Positions 8,157 through 17,210 of a stretch of 36,579 nt of DNA are shown in pieces. Position numbers and translations under genes: made by a program. The stretch is from CAVWDI01 sp046259385 (GTDB lineage Bacteria > Chloroflexota > Anaerolineae > Anaerolineales > UBA4823): the NCBI GenBank assembly GCA_046259385.1, contig JBJYWI010000189.1, positions 1-36,579 of the forward strand, in the 5' to 3' direction. A model generated the notes under the pieces. That model was not told the DNA's origin. It saw only the letters and a program-made list of their open reading frames with translations, and ran no database searches. How positions within the stretch are numbered: the first letter of the stretch is position 1; each line of letters begins with the position of its first letter.

Positions 8157-8384
8157 TTGCAAAATAAGGGTATCTATGCTTTTACGCGCCTGTCATGGCT
8201 GCTGTCTAAAAAAGTTGTAGTTTCAGTTTTGATTGGAGTCAGGACAGTGGACCAATTGCTGGATAACCTGGGAGTCTTGGATTTGAAACCGAGCGAAGAA
8301 GAGATTATTGAAATGAAAAAAGTAAGCGCACCTGACCTTGGGTATTCAAACAGGTTTCTGCAGATTTATGGAATCCGAGAATAG
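8157..8384 (+). pseudogene. Aldo/keto reductase remnant (C-terminal fragment)
   Basis: The frame encodes RLSWLLSKK, then SVLIGVRTVDQLLDNLGVLD, then EEEIIEMKKVSAP and RFLQIYGIRE. These match the last 60 or so residues of aldo/keto reductases (family pattern: AWLL, V..VI.GAR, QLEDNL, LS.EEI). The family is normally 310-340 residues, and the barrel and catalytic Tyr/Lys are absent: the preceding sequence is the end of the permease gene. There is no ribosome site at the TTG at 8157. I read it as the 3' relic of a gene lost from between the permease and glycosidase genes. Confidence 0.75.
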
Positions 8385-8422
8385 TCTTTCTTATCTGGTA
8401 ACCAGTATTGGAAGTAATGAGT

Positions 8423-9772
8423 ATGAATAAATTATCATTTCCAGAGGGATTTTTATGGGGAACTGCGACGTCATCCTACCAAATAGAAGGCGCCTGGAAT
8501 GTGGATGGGAAAGGGGAAAGCGTCTGGGACAATTTCTCCCACCAACCGTATAACGTAGAAAATGGCGATACCGGAGATATAGCCTGCGATCATTATCACC
8601 GGATGCCGCAGGATGTTGAATTGATGGAATCTCTGGGTTTGAATGCATACAGCTTAACATTGTCCTGGCCCAGAATATTGTCTTTGGGTACCGGTCGAGT
8701 AAATCAAAAGGGGATCGGTTTTTATGAGCGTCTGGTGGATAGATTGTTGGAAGCGGGCATAACCCCACTCTGCACCTTAAATCACTGGGATTTCCCTCAG
8801 GTTCTGCAAGATAAAGGCGGCTGGCCGAACAGAAAAATGGTGGACTGGTTTGTTGAATACGCAAGAGTTGTTTTTGAACATTTAGCAGACCGGGTAAATC
8901 TTTGGTCGACCCACTGCGAACCATGGGTTATCGCCTTTCTGGGGTATGGCACTGGTGAACATGCTCCTGGAATTTGCGATTTTACCCAAGCTTATCAAAC
9001 GGTTCACCACCTGCTGCTGTCGCACGCCCGCACTGTAAGGTTATATAAAGAGAGTGGCTTCAACGGGAAAATTGGAATTGTCCTTAATATAGACAAATAT
9101 TTGCCCGCAAGCGATCGTGAAGAAGATGTGGAAGCGTGTCAGAGAGCATATTCAGAGAGTGCAGATTTATTTCTCTCTCCGATATTTAATGGAGAGTACC
9201 CAGAATCGTTATTCGCTTGGCTTGGACCTCAAAAACCGATCCTTCGGGACGGGGACCTGGATACAATTAAAGGTTCAGTGGATTTCATAGGTCTAAATTA
9301 CTATAAATCCTATTCTGTCTCTCACAGTGTTTCTGGTTCCCATTTGAAAGCGAAATTGCATCCTAATCCAGCTCCGAGTTGGGGGATTACAAAAATGGGT
9401 TGGGGGATTGATCCTTCTGGCTTAACTTCTGTTTTGATGGATATTAAAAGGAGATTTGGAAACCCGGTAATGTTTGTGACCGAAAACGGATGCGCGTTAA
9501 ATGATGAGCCTGATGAGAATGGTTTCGTTAATGACCAGGGCAGAATTAATTTTTTACGTGCCCATATCCAATCAACATTCAATGCAATTCAGGCGGGCGC
9601 AGATGTACGCGGTTATTTTGCTTGGAGTCTGCTGGATAATTTTGAATGGGCGTATGGTTACAGTAAGAAATTTGGTCTTGTACGTGTAGATATGAAATCA
9701 CGGGCTAGAATTCCTAAACAAAGTGGACTTTGGTACGGCAAGATCGCAGCGGAAAATGCGTTATATATTTGA
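8423..9772 (+). CDS. GH1 family beta-glucosidase with altered acid/base motif
   Basis: 449 residues from the ATG at 8423, which has GGAAG eight bases upstream; earlier TTG (8408) and ATG (8417) starts are less well placed. The N terminus (FPEGFLWGTATSSYQIEGAW) is diagnostic of GH1. The nucleophile is Glu354 in VTENG. The acid/base Glu166 lies in STHCEPW, where GH1 enzymes normally have T-x-N-E-P: the conserved Asn is replaced by Cys165. The C terminus (AWSLLDNFEWAYGYSKKFGL) is intact. The family hydrolyses beta-glucosides and related beta-glycosides, usually in the cytoplasm; no signal peptide is seen. It sits 38 bases after the aldo/keto reductase relic and is followed 25 bases later by treS. 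Confidence 0.92.
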   Translation: MNKLSFPEGFLWGTATSSYQIEGAWNVDGKGESVWDNFSHQPYNVENGDTGDIACDHYHRMPQDVELMESLGLNAYSLTLSWPRILSLGTGRVNQKGIGFYERLVDRLLEAGITPLCTLNHWDFPQVLQDKGGWPNRKMVDWFVEYARVVFEHLADRVNLWSTHCEPWVIAFLGYGTGEHAPGICDFTQAYQTVHHLLLSHARTVRLYKESGFNGKIGIVLNIDKYLPASDREEDVEACQRAYSESADLFLSPIFNGEYPESLFAWLGPQKPILRDGDLDTIKGSVDFIGLNYYKSYSVSHSVSGSHLKAKLHPNPAPSWGITKMGWGIDPSGLTSVLMDIKRRFGNPVMFVTENGCALNDEPDENGFVNDQGRINFLRAHIQSTFNAIQAGADVRGYFAWSLLDNFEWAYGYSKKFGLVRVDMKSRARIPKQSGLWYGKIAAENALYI

Positions 9773-9797
9773 AAAGATCTGATTTAATTTGGTCCCA

Positions 9798-11435
9798 ATG
9801 ATGAGCACAAAACCTTCTGAATCGCTTTGGTTTAAGAACGCAGTTTTTTATGAAGTCTATGTCCGCGCTTTTGCTGATGGTAACGGTGATGGACATGGAG
9901 ATTTGAACGGTTTAATCAGCTGGTTGGATTATATTAAAGATCTAGGTGTGGATTGTATTTGGCTGCTGCCTATCTATCCCTCACCGCTCAAAGATGACGG
10001 GTATGACATTGCTGATTTTTATGGGATTTTGCCAGAGTATGGAACCCTGGAGGATTTCCAGAAGTTATTGTTGGAAGTTCATAAACGAGAAATGAGGTTG
10101 ATCACCGATCTGGTCTTAAACCATACTTCGGATCAACATCAATGGTTTCAATTGGCAAGAACGGGCACCGATTCTCCTTACCATGACTATTATGTCTGGA
10201 GCGAAACAGACGAGAAATACGCAGATGCTCGCATAATATTTTTGGATACGGAAAAATCGAACTGGACCTGGGATGCGACGGCAGAAAAATTTTACTGGCA
10301 CAGATTCTACGCTTCACAACCTGATTTAAATTATGAAAATCAAGCCGTGAAGAAGGAAATGTTGAACATTATTCGATTCTGGCTGGAAGCAGGTGTTGAT
10401 GGATTCCGGGTGGATGCAGTTCCGTATCTTTTCGAAAAAGAGGGGACCAATTGTGAGAATTTACCTGAGACACATGCATACTTAAAGGATATCCGAAAAT
10501 TTGTTGATAGCGAATTCCAGGACAGGGTTTTATTATGTGAGGCAAACCAGTGGCCTGAAGATGTTAGGGAATATTTTGGGAAAGCTGATGAATTCCATAT
10601 GGGGTTTCACTTTCCGCTGATGCCTAGAATTTTCATGGCGTTGAAGCGAGAAAACAGGACGCCTATCATTGACATCCTCCAAAGAACACCCGAGATACCA
10701 GAGAGTTGCCAGTGGTGCACATTCTTGCGGAACCATGATGAACTAACCCTTGAGATGGTGACTGAAGAAGAGAGGGAATGGATGTGGAGCGAATATGCCC
10801 CGGAAGATAGAATGAGGTTAAATCTGGGTATCCGCCGAAGGTTAGCACCGCTCCTGGATGGGGATAAGCGGAAAATTGAACTGGCGTATTCCTTACTGTT
10901 CAGCCTGCCGGGTTCCCCGGTTATCTACTATGGTGATGAAATCGGCATGGGGGATGATATTTGGATGCCCGACAGGAATGGTGTCCGCACGCCTATGCAG
11001 TGGGATGGCAGCAACAATGCTGGTTTTTCAAGTGCCAATCCCCAGAAATTATATTCACCAATAATTCAAAATGGTAAGTACTCATTCAGAGAAGTGAATG
11101 TGGCTGTACAGAGGATGGACCAGAATTCGTTGTTTAATAATGTTAAAAGAATGATCCGGATCCGAAAAGAAATTGATGCCTTTGGATGGGGAGACCTAAA
11201 TTGGATAAACGATGGTGGTGAAACAATTGCAGCATATATCAGAACTTATGAGGATATGAGAGTTCTCGTTATTAATAATCTGTCAGGGGAAACCATTAGT
11301 CTGGAATTCCTAAATGGGATAACCCATTCTGCCTTTCAAGATCTTTTCTCTGAGAATAAGGGATTTGATATGGAACAGGTGAATTTGCCAGAATTCCTCA
11401 AACCTTATGAATACAAGTGGCTGAGATTCATTTAA
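9798..11435 (+). CDS. treS: Trehalose synthase (maltose alpha-D-glucosyltransferase), GH13
   Basis: 545 residues from the ATG at 9798; the adjacent ATG at 9801 and an upstream TTG at 9789 are alternatives, and no strong ribosome site is visible. GH13 catalytic residues are in place: nucleophile Asp206 (GFRVDAV), acid/base Glu248 (LLCEANQWPEDV) and Asp314 (LRNHDELTLEMVT). The segments EFHMGFHFPLMPRIF, IPESCQW, RRRLAPLLDGD and DRNGVRTPMQW are typical of TreS rather than of amylases. Length fits the stand-alone enzyme without a fused maltokinase. It interconverts maltose and trehalose in the cytoplasm. Flanked by the GH1 gene and amylosucrase on the same strand. Confidence 0.93.
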   Translation: MMSTKPSESLWFKNAVFYEVYVRAFADGNGDGHGDLNGLISWLDYIKDLGVDCIWLLPIYPSPLKDDGYDIADFYGILPEYGTLEDFQKLLLEVHKREMRLITDLVLNHTSDQHQWFQLARTGTDSPYHDYYVWSETDEKYADARIIFLDTEKSNWTWDATAEKFYWHRFYASQPDLNYENQAVKKEMLNIIRFWLEAGVDGFRVDAVPYLFEKEGTNCENLPETHAYLKDIRKFVDSEFQDRVLLCEANQWPEDVREYFGKADEFHMGFHFPLMPRIFMALKRENRTPIIDILQRTPEIPESCQWCTFLRNHDELTLEMVTEEEREWMWSEYAPEDRMRLNLGIRRRLAPLLDGDKRKIELAYSLLFSLPGSPVIYYGDEIGMGDDIWMPDRNGVRTPMQWDGSNNAGFSSANPQKLYSPIIQNGKYSFREVNVAVQRMDQNSLFNNVKRMIRIRKEIDAFGWGDLNWINDGGETIAAYIRTYEDMRVLVINNLSGETISLEFLNGITHSAFQDLFSENKGFDMEQVNLPEFLKPYEYKWLRFI

Positions 11436-11483
11436 CATACGAGAAGTCTACAATTTTATCTGGCTGGTATTCTAACTAAACAA

Positions 11484-13484
11484 GTGCGTAACAAGTTCTC
11501 ACGCTGGCGAGAGATAAATCAAATGGATAAACTAGAGAGATACATCTCAGAATCGTTAAGCCGCTTACTTCCGCGTGTAAAAAAGCGCTTTCAATTGGGG
11601 GATAAAGGTCAATTAAATGATTGGAATACATTCCAGAGAAGGATAGAAGATCATTACCCAAGCCTTTTTGAAATTTATTATCTATTGTATGGTCACCAAC
11701 ATGATTTCTATTTTCATCTGGAAGATTTGCTTGATACACTGGCTCACATGTGGTTTGGCCGCCCGGGAGATCTAAAAAAATTAGATAAATATCGCGAAGA
11801 GAATCCTGAATGGTTTCAATCTCAATCGCTTGTTGGCGGGGTTTGTTATGTTGATCTGTTTGCTGGGGATCTGGCAGGTATAAAGGATAAAATAGCATAC
11901 TTAAGGGAATTGGGAATAACATACCTTCATCTTATGCCTGTATTCAAAGTTCCTCTGGGGGAGAATGATGGTGGATATGCCGTAAGCAGTTACAGGGAGA
12001 TAAATCCTGATATAGGCACAATGGAAGAATTAGTTGATCTGGGTAAGGACCTCCGAAATTCGAGGATCAGTCTTGTGCTAGATTTTGTTTTTAACCATAC
12101 TTCTGATGAACATTACTGGGCAAATCTAGCCAAGGGTGGGGATGTCAACTATCAGGAGTTCTACCGGATGTTCCCTGATCGCAGTTTGCCAGATGCCTAT
12201 GAACGCCATCTGAGGGAAATATTTCCAGATGAAAAGCGGAATGGTCTCAGAACCAGTTCATTTACTTACAATAAAAAACTCGGCAAATGGATCTGGACAA
12301 CTTTCCGTTCATACCAGTGGGATTTAAATTATGAAAATCCGGCTGTCTTCAACCGAATGCTTGAAGAGATGCTGTTTCTCGCAAATGCAGGAGTGGAGAT
12401 CTTGCGATTGGATGCGGTCGCTTTCATCTGGAAAAAATTGGGAACCGATTGCGAAAACCTGCCAGAAGCGCATATGCTTATTCAAGCATTTAATGCCGCG
12501 GCTCGTATCTCAGCCCCGGCTTTATTATTTAAATCTGAGGCGATTGTCCATCCGGAAGAGGTTGTCAAATATATTTCATCTGAGGAGTGTCAAATTTCCT
12601 ATAACCCTTTATTAATGGCAATGCTCTGGAATTCTCTGGCAACAAGAGAGGTGAAATTGCTGCGACAGTGCCTTATTGACAGGTTCCGTATCGGCGAATG
12701 CTGCGCTTGGGTTAATTATGTCCGTTCGCATGATGACATTGGATGGACATTTTCTGATGAGGATGCATTGAAGTTGGGGATAAACGCCTTCGATCATCGG
12801 GAATTTCTCAACCAGTTTTACTCTGGCCAGTTTCCGGGAAGTTTTGCATTGGGATTATTGTTCCAGGTCAACCCTGAAACTGGGGATGCACGCATATCCG
12901 GGACCTGCGCATCACTCTGTGGATTGGAGAAAGCTTTGCAGGAAAATTCAAAAAAAGAGATTGATCTCGCAATAAAGAGGATACTGCTGCTTCATGGAAT
13001 AATCCTGACTGCTGGTGGAATCCCATTAATTTATCTTGGTGATGAAATAGCAACATTAAATAATTATGGATTCAGACTAGACGACTCAAAATCGCAGGAT
13101 AATCGCTGGGTGCATAGATCATCCTTCGACTGGAACAAGGCAAAAAAGAGGAAAGATAAAGATTCTTTAGCAGGACGTGTGTTCCCTGGATTGGTGGAAT
13201 TGATAGAAATGCGTAAAAGTAATAATGTCTTTGCGGGAAATAAATTGGAGGTATTGAATACTGACAACGACCATGTTCTTGGGTATTTGCGAGTTTACAA
13301 AAATCAAAGAGCAATTGTATTGTCTAATTTTAGCGAATTAAAACAGACAATCCCTGGAAATTTTCTCAGATTGTATGGATTCAGCACCAGGTTTAAGAAC
13401 CTAATTACTGATGAAATTATTTCAAAAGGTGATTTATTGTTAGAACCTTACGATTTTGTCTGTTTAATGCCTGCTCAGGATTAA
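11484..13484 (+). CDS. Amylosucrase (GH13)
   Basis: 666 residues from GTG at 11484. A start at the ATG at 11523 (653 residues) with GAGAG upstream is also possible and closer to the family's roughly 640. Catalytic residues by GTG numbering: Asp310 (LRLDAVAFIWKK), Glu352 (FKSEAIVHP), Asp417 (YVRSHDDIGWTF). The stretches GTDCENLPEAH, ECQISYNPL, WNSLATREV and PLIYLGDE closely follow the Neisseria polysaccharea enzyme, which splits sucrose and transfers glucose to an alpha-1,4-glucan, releasing fructose. The N-terminal all-alpha domain is present and no signal peptide is seen, so it acts on imported sucrose. It is the last gene of the regulon, 48 bases after treS. A sucrose hydrolase of the same subfamily is an alternative, since product specificity cannot be read from sequence. 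Confidence 0.88.
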   Translation: MRNKFSRWREINQMDKLERYISESLSRLLPRVKKRFQLGDKGQLNDWNTFQRRIEDHYPSLFEIYYLLYGHQHDFYFHLEDLLDTLAHMWFGRPGDLKKLDKYREENPEWFQSQSLVGGVCYVDLFAGDLAGIKDKIAYLRELGITYLHLMPVFKVPLGENDGGYAVSSYREINPDIGTMEELVDLGKDLRNSRISLVLDFVFNHTSDEHYWANLAKGGDVNYQEFYRMFPDRSLPDAYERHLREIFPDEKRNGLRTSSFTYNKKLGKWIWTTFRSYQWDLNYENPAVFNRMLEEMLFLANAGVEILRLDAVAFIWKKLGTDCENLPEAHMLIQAFNAAARISAPALLFKSEAIVHPEEVVKYISSEECQISYNPLLMAMLWNSLATREVKLLRQCLIDRFRIGECCAWVNYVRSHDDIGWTFSDEDALKLGINAFDHREFLNQFYSGQFPGSFALGLLFQVNPETGDARISGTCASLCGLEKALQENSKKEIDLAIKRILLLHGIILTAGGIPLIYLGDEIATLNNYGFRLDDSKSQDNRWVHRSSFDWNKAKKRKDKDSLAGRVFPGLVELIEMRKSNNVFAGNKLEVLNTDNDHVLGYLRVYKNQRAIVLSNFSELKQTIPGNFLRLYGFSTRFKNLITDEIISKGDLLLEPYDFVCLMPAQD

Positions 13485-13525
13485 GAATACCAATCTGAGG
13501 CTCCGTTTATCTCTAAAATAATCCA

Positions 13526-13596
13526 AATTGTGACACTTTACTTAATACAGACAGGATATGCGTCAATTGTACATGGAAGTGAAATCTGTCACAATT
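13526..13596. promoter_or_regulatory. Regulatory region of fhs with repeated AATTGTGACA motif
   Basis: AATTGTGACA (13526-13535) and its exact reverse complement TGTCACAATT (13587-13596) are spaced about 61 bases centre to centre. A related CAATTGTACA lies between them (near 13564-13573). The set sits 50-120 bases before the fhs start and probably marks binding sites of a dimeric regulator. I could not identify a convincing -35/-10 pair here. Confidence 0.45.
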
Positions 13597-13645
13597 GGGG
13601 TGTTAATTACCCACCAAGAATAATAAAAAGGAGAGGGCAACGAAG

Positions 13646-15574
13646 ATGACTGAAGAAAAAAAATTCCCTGGATTAAGAAAGTTTACACCTACTCCACTCA
13701 AAGTGCGATTTCCAGTTCCATCTGACATAGAGATTGCTCAAGAAGCAAAACCGAAGAAGATTTCTCAAGTCGCTGATGAACTGGGATTACTTGGCGAAGA
13801 ACTGGAGCTTTACGGCGATTACAAAGCAAAAGTCCGCCTGGAAGTTCTGGAAAGGTTGCAGGACGTCCCGGATGGAAAATATATCGATGTCACAGCCATA
13901 ACACCAACACCTTTAGGTGAGGGAAAAAGCACCACAATGGTTGGGTTAAGCCAGGCTTTGGGCGCGCACCTGGGAAAACGAGTATTCACCTGCATCAGGC
14001 AGCCCAGTCAGGGACCGACATTCGGGATCAAAGGTGGTGCTGCTGGCGGTGGGTACAGCCAGGTGATACCTATGGAGGATTTTAACCTTCATCTGACTGG
14101 TGATATTCATGCCATTACTGCTGCAAACAACCTTCTTGCTGCGGCAATTGATACCCGCATGTTCCATGAATCAAGACAAACAGATGAGGCACTTTTCAGA
14201 AGGTTGTGCCCTCCAGATAAACAGGGGAATCGTGAATTTGCCCCTTCCATGCTGAAGAGGCTAGAAAAATTAGGGATAAACAAGACTGACCCGAATGATT
14301 TAACTCCGGAAGAAATTAGCCGCTTTGCACGACTCGATATTGATCCATCATCTATAACATGGCGCAGGGTTGTAGATACAAATGATCGAATGCTGCGTGG
14401 GATCACTATAGGTCAGGGTCCAAAAGAGCAAGGTTTCATACGCGAAACTGGTTTTGATATTACTGTAGCAAGTGAAATTATGGCGATACTCGCGCTCACA
14501 ACCGACCTGGCGGATATGCGCGAAAGATTTGGACGAATCGTTATAGGGACAAACAGCAGAGGCGAAGCTGTGACAGCTGAAGATCTCGGTTGCGCAGGCG
14601 CTATGACTGTGTTGATGAAAGATGCGATCAAACCAACGTTAATGCAGACCCTGGAAGGAACTCCCGCCTTTGTGCATGCTGGACCTTTTGCAAATATTGC
14701 CCACGGTAACAGCTCGATAATAGCCGATAAAATTGCGCTCAAACTGGCGGATTATGTGGTGACAGAATCCGGGTTTGGAGCGGATATCGGCATGGAGAAA
14801 TTCTTTAACATCAAATGCCGTTATTCGGGTCTAATTCCGGATTGTGTTGTTATGGTTGCTACTGTAAGAGCGCTCAAGATGCATGGCGGCGGACCGACGG
14901 TGAAAGCTGGTCAGCCTTTGGATCCTGCGTATACTGAGGAGAATCTGGAATTACTTGAAGCTGGTTTAGGGAACATGAAGGTTCATATTAAGAATGCTTT
15001 ACGTTTCGGTATTCCGGTTGTTGTTGCTGTGAACTCATTCGCGGCTGATACAGAGTCAGAAGTTGAACTGGTGCGTCAGGCTGCTGCGGATGCAGGAGCA
15101 GAGGATGCGGTTATTTCGAGGCACTGGATGGAAGGCGGCGCAGGCGCGGTTGCTTTAGGCGAGGCAGTCGTTGCGGCGTGCGAAAAACCTAGCAACTTCG
15201 AATTTCTTTATCCATTGAAGGGCACATCCATCAAGGAAAAAATTGAAACAATCTGCAAAGAAATATATGGAGCTGATGGAGTTTTATTTGAACCTGAGGC
15301 AGAGAAAAAGGTCGAGCTGTATACAAAACTCGGGTTCGATGAACTGCCAATGTGTATGGCAAAGACACATCTTTCTCTAAGCCATGATCCCGCATTGAAA
15401 GGTGTACCGAAGGGATTCGTGGTACCTATCCGAGATATACGCGCTTCAGTAGGAGCAGGTTTCCTCTATCCGCTCTTGGGAGAAATGAGCACAATGCCAG
15501 GATTACCGACCAGACCGGTATATTATGATGTGGATCTGGATCTCGAATCTGGTAAAGTAGTAGGATTGTTCTAA
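13646..15574 (+). CDS. fhs: Formate-tetrahydrofolate ligase, long eukaryote-like form
   Basis: 642 residues, whereas the common bacterial enzyme has about 555. The extra N-terminal segment (SDIEIAQEAKPKKISQVADE) and the body (FTCIRQPSQGPTFG, NLHLTGDIHAITAANNLLAA) follow the synthetase domain of eukaryotic C1-THF synthase. The C terminus (GVPKGFVVPIRDIRASVG, MSTMPGLPTRP, ending GLF) does the same. The ATP-binding loop is TPTPLGEGKSTT near residues 87-98. The enzyme makes 10-formyl-THF from formate, THF and ATP, feeding purine synthesis or the methyl branch of the Wood-Ljungdahl route. AAAAAGGAGAGGG precedes the ATG. It stands alone between a repeat-bearing upstream region and a strong terminator. 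No other C1 gene is in the window, so its pathway cannot be settled here. Confidence 0.95.
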   Translation: MTEEKKFPGLRKFTPTPLKVRFPVPSDIEIAQEAKPKKISQVADELGLLGEELELYGDYKAKVRLEVLERLQDVPDGKYIDVTAITPTPLGEGKSTTMVGLSQALGAHLGKRVFTCIRQPSQGPTFGIKGGAAGGGYSQVIPMEDFNLHLTGDIHAITAANNLLAAAIDTRMFHESRQTDEALFRRLCPPDKQGNREFAPSMLKRLEKLGINKTDPNDLTPEEISRFARLDIDPSSITWRRVVDTNDRMLRGITIGQGPKEQGFIRETGFDITVASEIMAILALTTDLADMRERFGRIVIGTNSRGEAVTAEDLGCAGAMTVLMKDAIKPTLMQTLEGTPAFVHAGPFANIAHGNSSIIADKIALKLADYVVTESGFGADIGMEKFFNIKCRYSGLIPDCVVMVATVRALKMHGGGPTVKAGQPLDPAYTEENLELLEAGLGNMKVHIKNALRFGIPVVVAVNSFAADTESEVELVRQAAADAGAEDAVISRHWMEGGAGAVALGEAVVAACEKPSNFEFLYPLKGTSIKEKIETICKEIYGADGVLFEPEAEKKVELYTKLGFDELPMCMAKTHLSLSHDPALKGVPKGFVVPIRDIRASVGAGFLYPLLGEMSTMPGLPTRPVYYDVDLDLESGKVVGLF

Positions 15575-15594
15575 CCAGAAAATAAACAAAAAAT

Positions 15595-15634
15595 AAAACC
15601 CCAAGGGTCTCATAAACCTTGGGGTTTTGTTTTT
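15595..15634. terminator. Intrinsic terminator between fhs and tilS
   Basis: AAAACCCCAAGG (15595-15606) and CCTTGGGGTTTT (15617-15628) form a perfect 12-bp stem with a 10-base loop, followed by GTTTTT. On the minus strand the arm is flanked by a T-rich stretch as well, so it can serve both convergent genes. Confidence 0.93.
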
Positions 15635-15717
15635 AAGTAAATTTTAAATTTAATATTTCAAGGTTGAGAAGTTACCTAAAGAATTTCCCTTTTTGGGCAA
15701 TACTGTTGGTTGAAATA

Positions 15718-17154
15718 TTAATTACTAGTTGTTTTTGTCAAAGATATTTGAACGACTTTCTTGGTTGTTTTGTTAATTTGAAAATCGTGAGATAGATGTA
15801 ATCCAGGCACCCATATTACTTGATCACCTGAGCAAATGATTGGCCACAAATCACGCAATCGGTTTGGAATTTTTTTATTGATAAACAAGTCTGATAATTT
15901 TATTTTGTGTCCTCCCATTCCGATAGGTTTGATGAAATCACCCGGTTTTCTGGATCTAACGGTAAGAGGCAGGGTTAATTTCTCTATATCAAGACAGACG
16001 CTATGAAATTCTTTCGAATATTTAGCATATTCGAGACAATCCTTCGGTACATCTGATATTGAATTTTTTATTTGCCAGTTCTGTGGGAGAAAGAGTATGC
16101 CGGGAATATCCAATTTGAATTCTTCAAAACCTTGTAATTGAGGCCACCCTCCTGAAGGTAATTCGATGGATTTATCAAAAATCCACAATTTATTCAACTC
16201 AATCAACATCCTAACTCCAGAGAGAAGGTCGATTGAACCGCTCCGAGAAGGTGTGTTGATGAAATTGACACCAGATAAAACCGCAGCAAAGTTAAAATCT
16301 CTCAATTTTGGGCGTAAGATATGAATAGCTCTCCTGACTAATCTCCTTTTGACACCCAATGATTGCTGAATCAGTAGTTTATGATCAAAAGCAAAATACC
16401 CGGGACCGCTCTGCAAAAGGCACTTATTCCATACATCTTCTGTGATTTTATTAATTAGAAAGAGATCCTCGCGAATTGTATCCCCTAACTGTAGGATCAG
16501 ATTTTTAATTTGAGGATTGTAATCTTCAAGATATGAAACTAGTTCATGTCGGATTCGATTGCGCAAATACTTTATGTCTTTATTACTGGAGTCAAGAGAT
16601 GGTTGTAGGTTGTTTTCTCTAATGTATTCGTCCAATTGCTCTCGCCAAATTCCCAGTAGCGGTCTTATGATTGCGGTCTCGCAGCTCCATTCATTTGGCA
16701 AACTCCTGTATGACATCCCGGCAAGTCCCTCCATTCCCGATCCGCGTAAAAGGTGCATCAGTATTGTTTCAACCTGGTCGTCGGCATTATGGCCAACTGC
16801 GACTGCGGAAGCATTATAAATCTCCGCTTGCTTGATCAGGAAGCGATACCGAGCATGGCGGGAGGCTTCTTCTATAGTCTGTTTTTTCTGGTAAGCATAC
16901 TTGAAGACATCTCCCTTTCCCAATATAAACTTGCGGTTCCTATTTTCAGCGAATATCCTGACTTTCTCTGCTTCTGCAGCGGATTCGGGCCGCAATGAAT
17001 GGTCAAAATGGGCAATAATAATATTGAAATTGAGTCGGTCAAGAATATCAAGCAAACACAAACTGTCCACTCCCCCTGAAACCGCGACCAACAGGGGATC
17101 ATCAGATTTTATGAGACAATGTTCAGATAGGATGCCAGCAATCAGCTTAATCAT
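15718..17154 (-). CDS. tilS: tRNA(Ile)-lysidine synthetase
   Basis: 478 residues. The N-terminal PP-loop ATPase signature SGGVDSL (residues 26-32) is followed by HFDHSLRPES, EEASRHARYRF, GHNADDQVETILMHLLRGSG and LRNRIRHEL, all typical of TilS. A middle substrate-binding part and a C-terminal TilS domain (VRSRKPGDFIKPIGMGGHKIKLSDLFINKK) complete the fold. The enzyme attaches lysine to C34 of tRNA-Ile(CAU), switching it to read AUA, and is essential in most bacteria. ATG at 17154. A -10-like TATAAT lies ten bases upstream (17170-17165), giving almost no leader. Divergent from the sirtuin gene with 56 bases between. Confidence 0.95.
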   Translation of the reverse strand: MIKLIAGILSEHCLIKSDDPLLVAVSGGVDSLCLLDILDRLNFNIIIAHFDHSLRPESAAEAEKVRIFAENRNRKFILGKGDVFKYAYQKKQTIEEASRHARYRFLIKQAEIYNASAVAVGHNADDQVETILMHLLRGSGMEGLAGMSYRSLPNEWSCETAIIRPLLGIWREQLDEYIRENNLQPSLDSSNKDIKYLRNRIRHELVSYLEDYNPQIKNLILQLGDTIREDLFLINKITEDVWNKCLLQSGPGYFAFDHKLLIQQSLGVKRRLVRRAIHILRPKLRDFNFAAVLSGVNFINTPSRSGSIDLLSGVRMLIELNKLWIFDKSIELPSGGWPQLQGFEEFKLDIPGILFLPQNWQIKNSISDVPKDCLEYAKYSKEFHSVCLDIEKLTLPLTVRSRKPGDFIKPIGMGGHKIKLSDLFINKKIPNRLRDLWPIICSGDQVIWVPGLHLSHDFQINKTTKKVVQISLTKTTSN

Positions 17155-17164
17155 TATGAGTGAT

Positions 17165-17172
17165 ATTATAAT
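17165..17172. promoter_or_regulatory. Overlapping -10 boxes between tilS and sirtuin genes
   Basis: ATTATAAT contains TATAAT on the plus strand (17167-17172) and on the minus strand (17170-17165). The minus box is 10 bases from the tilS ATG; the plus box is 38 bases from the sirtuin ATG. -35 boxes are poor. Confidence 0.4.
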
Positions 17173-17210
17173 TTCAATAACAACCGGAATTCTGATTTCC
17201 CAGATTCGAC

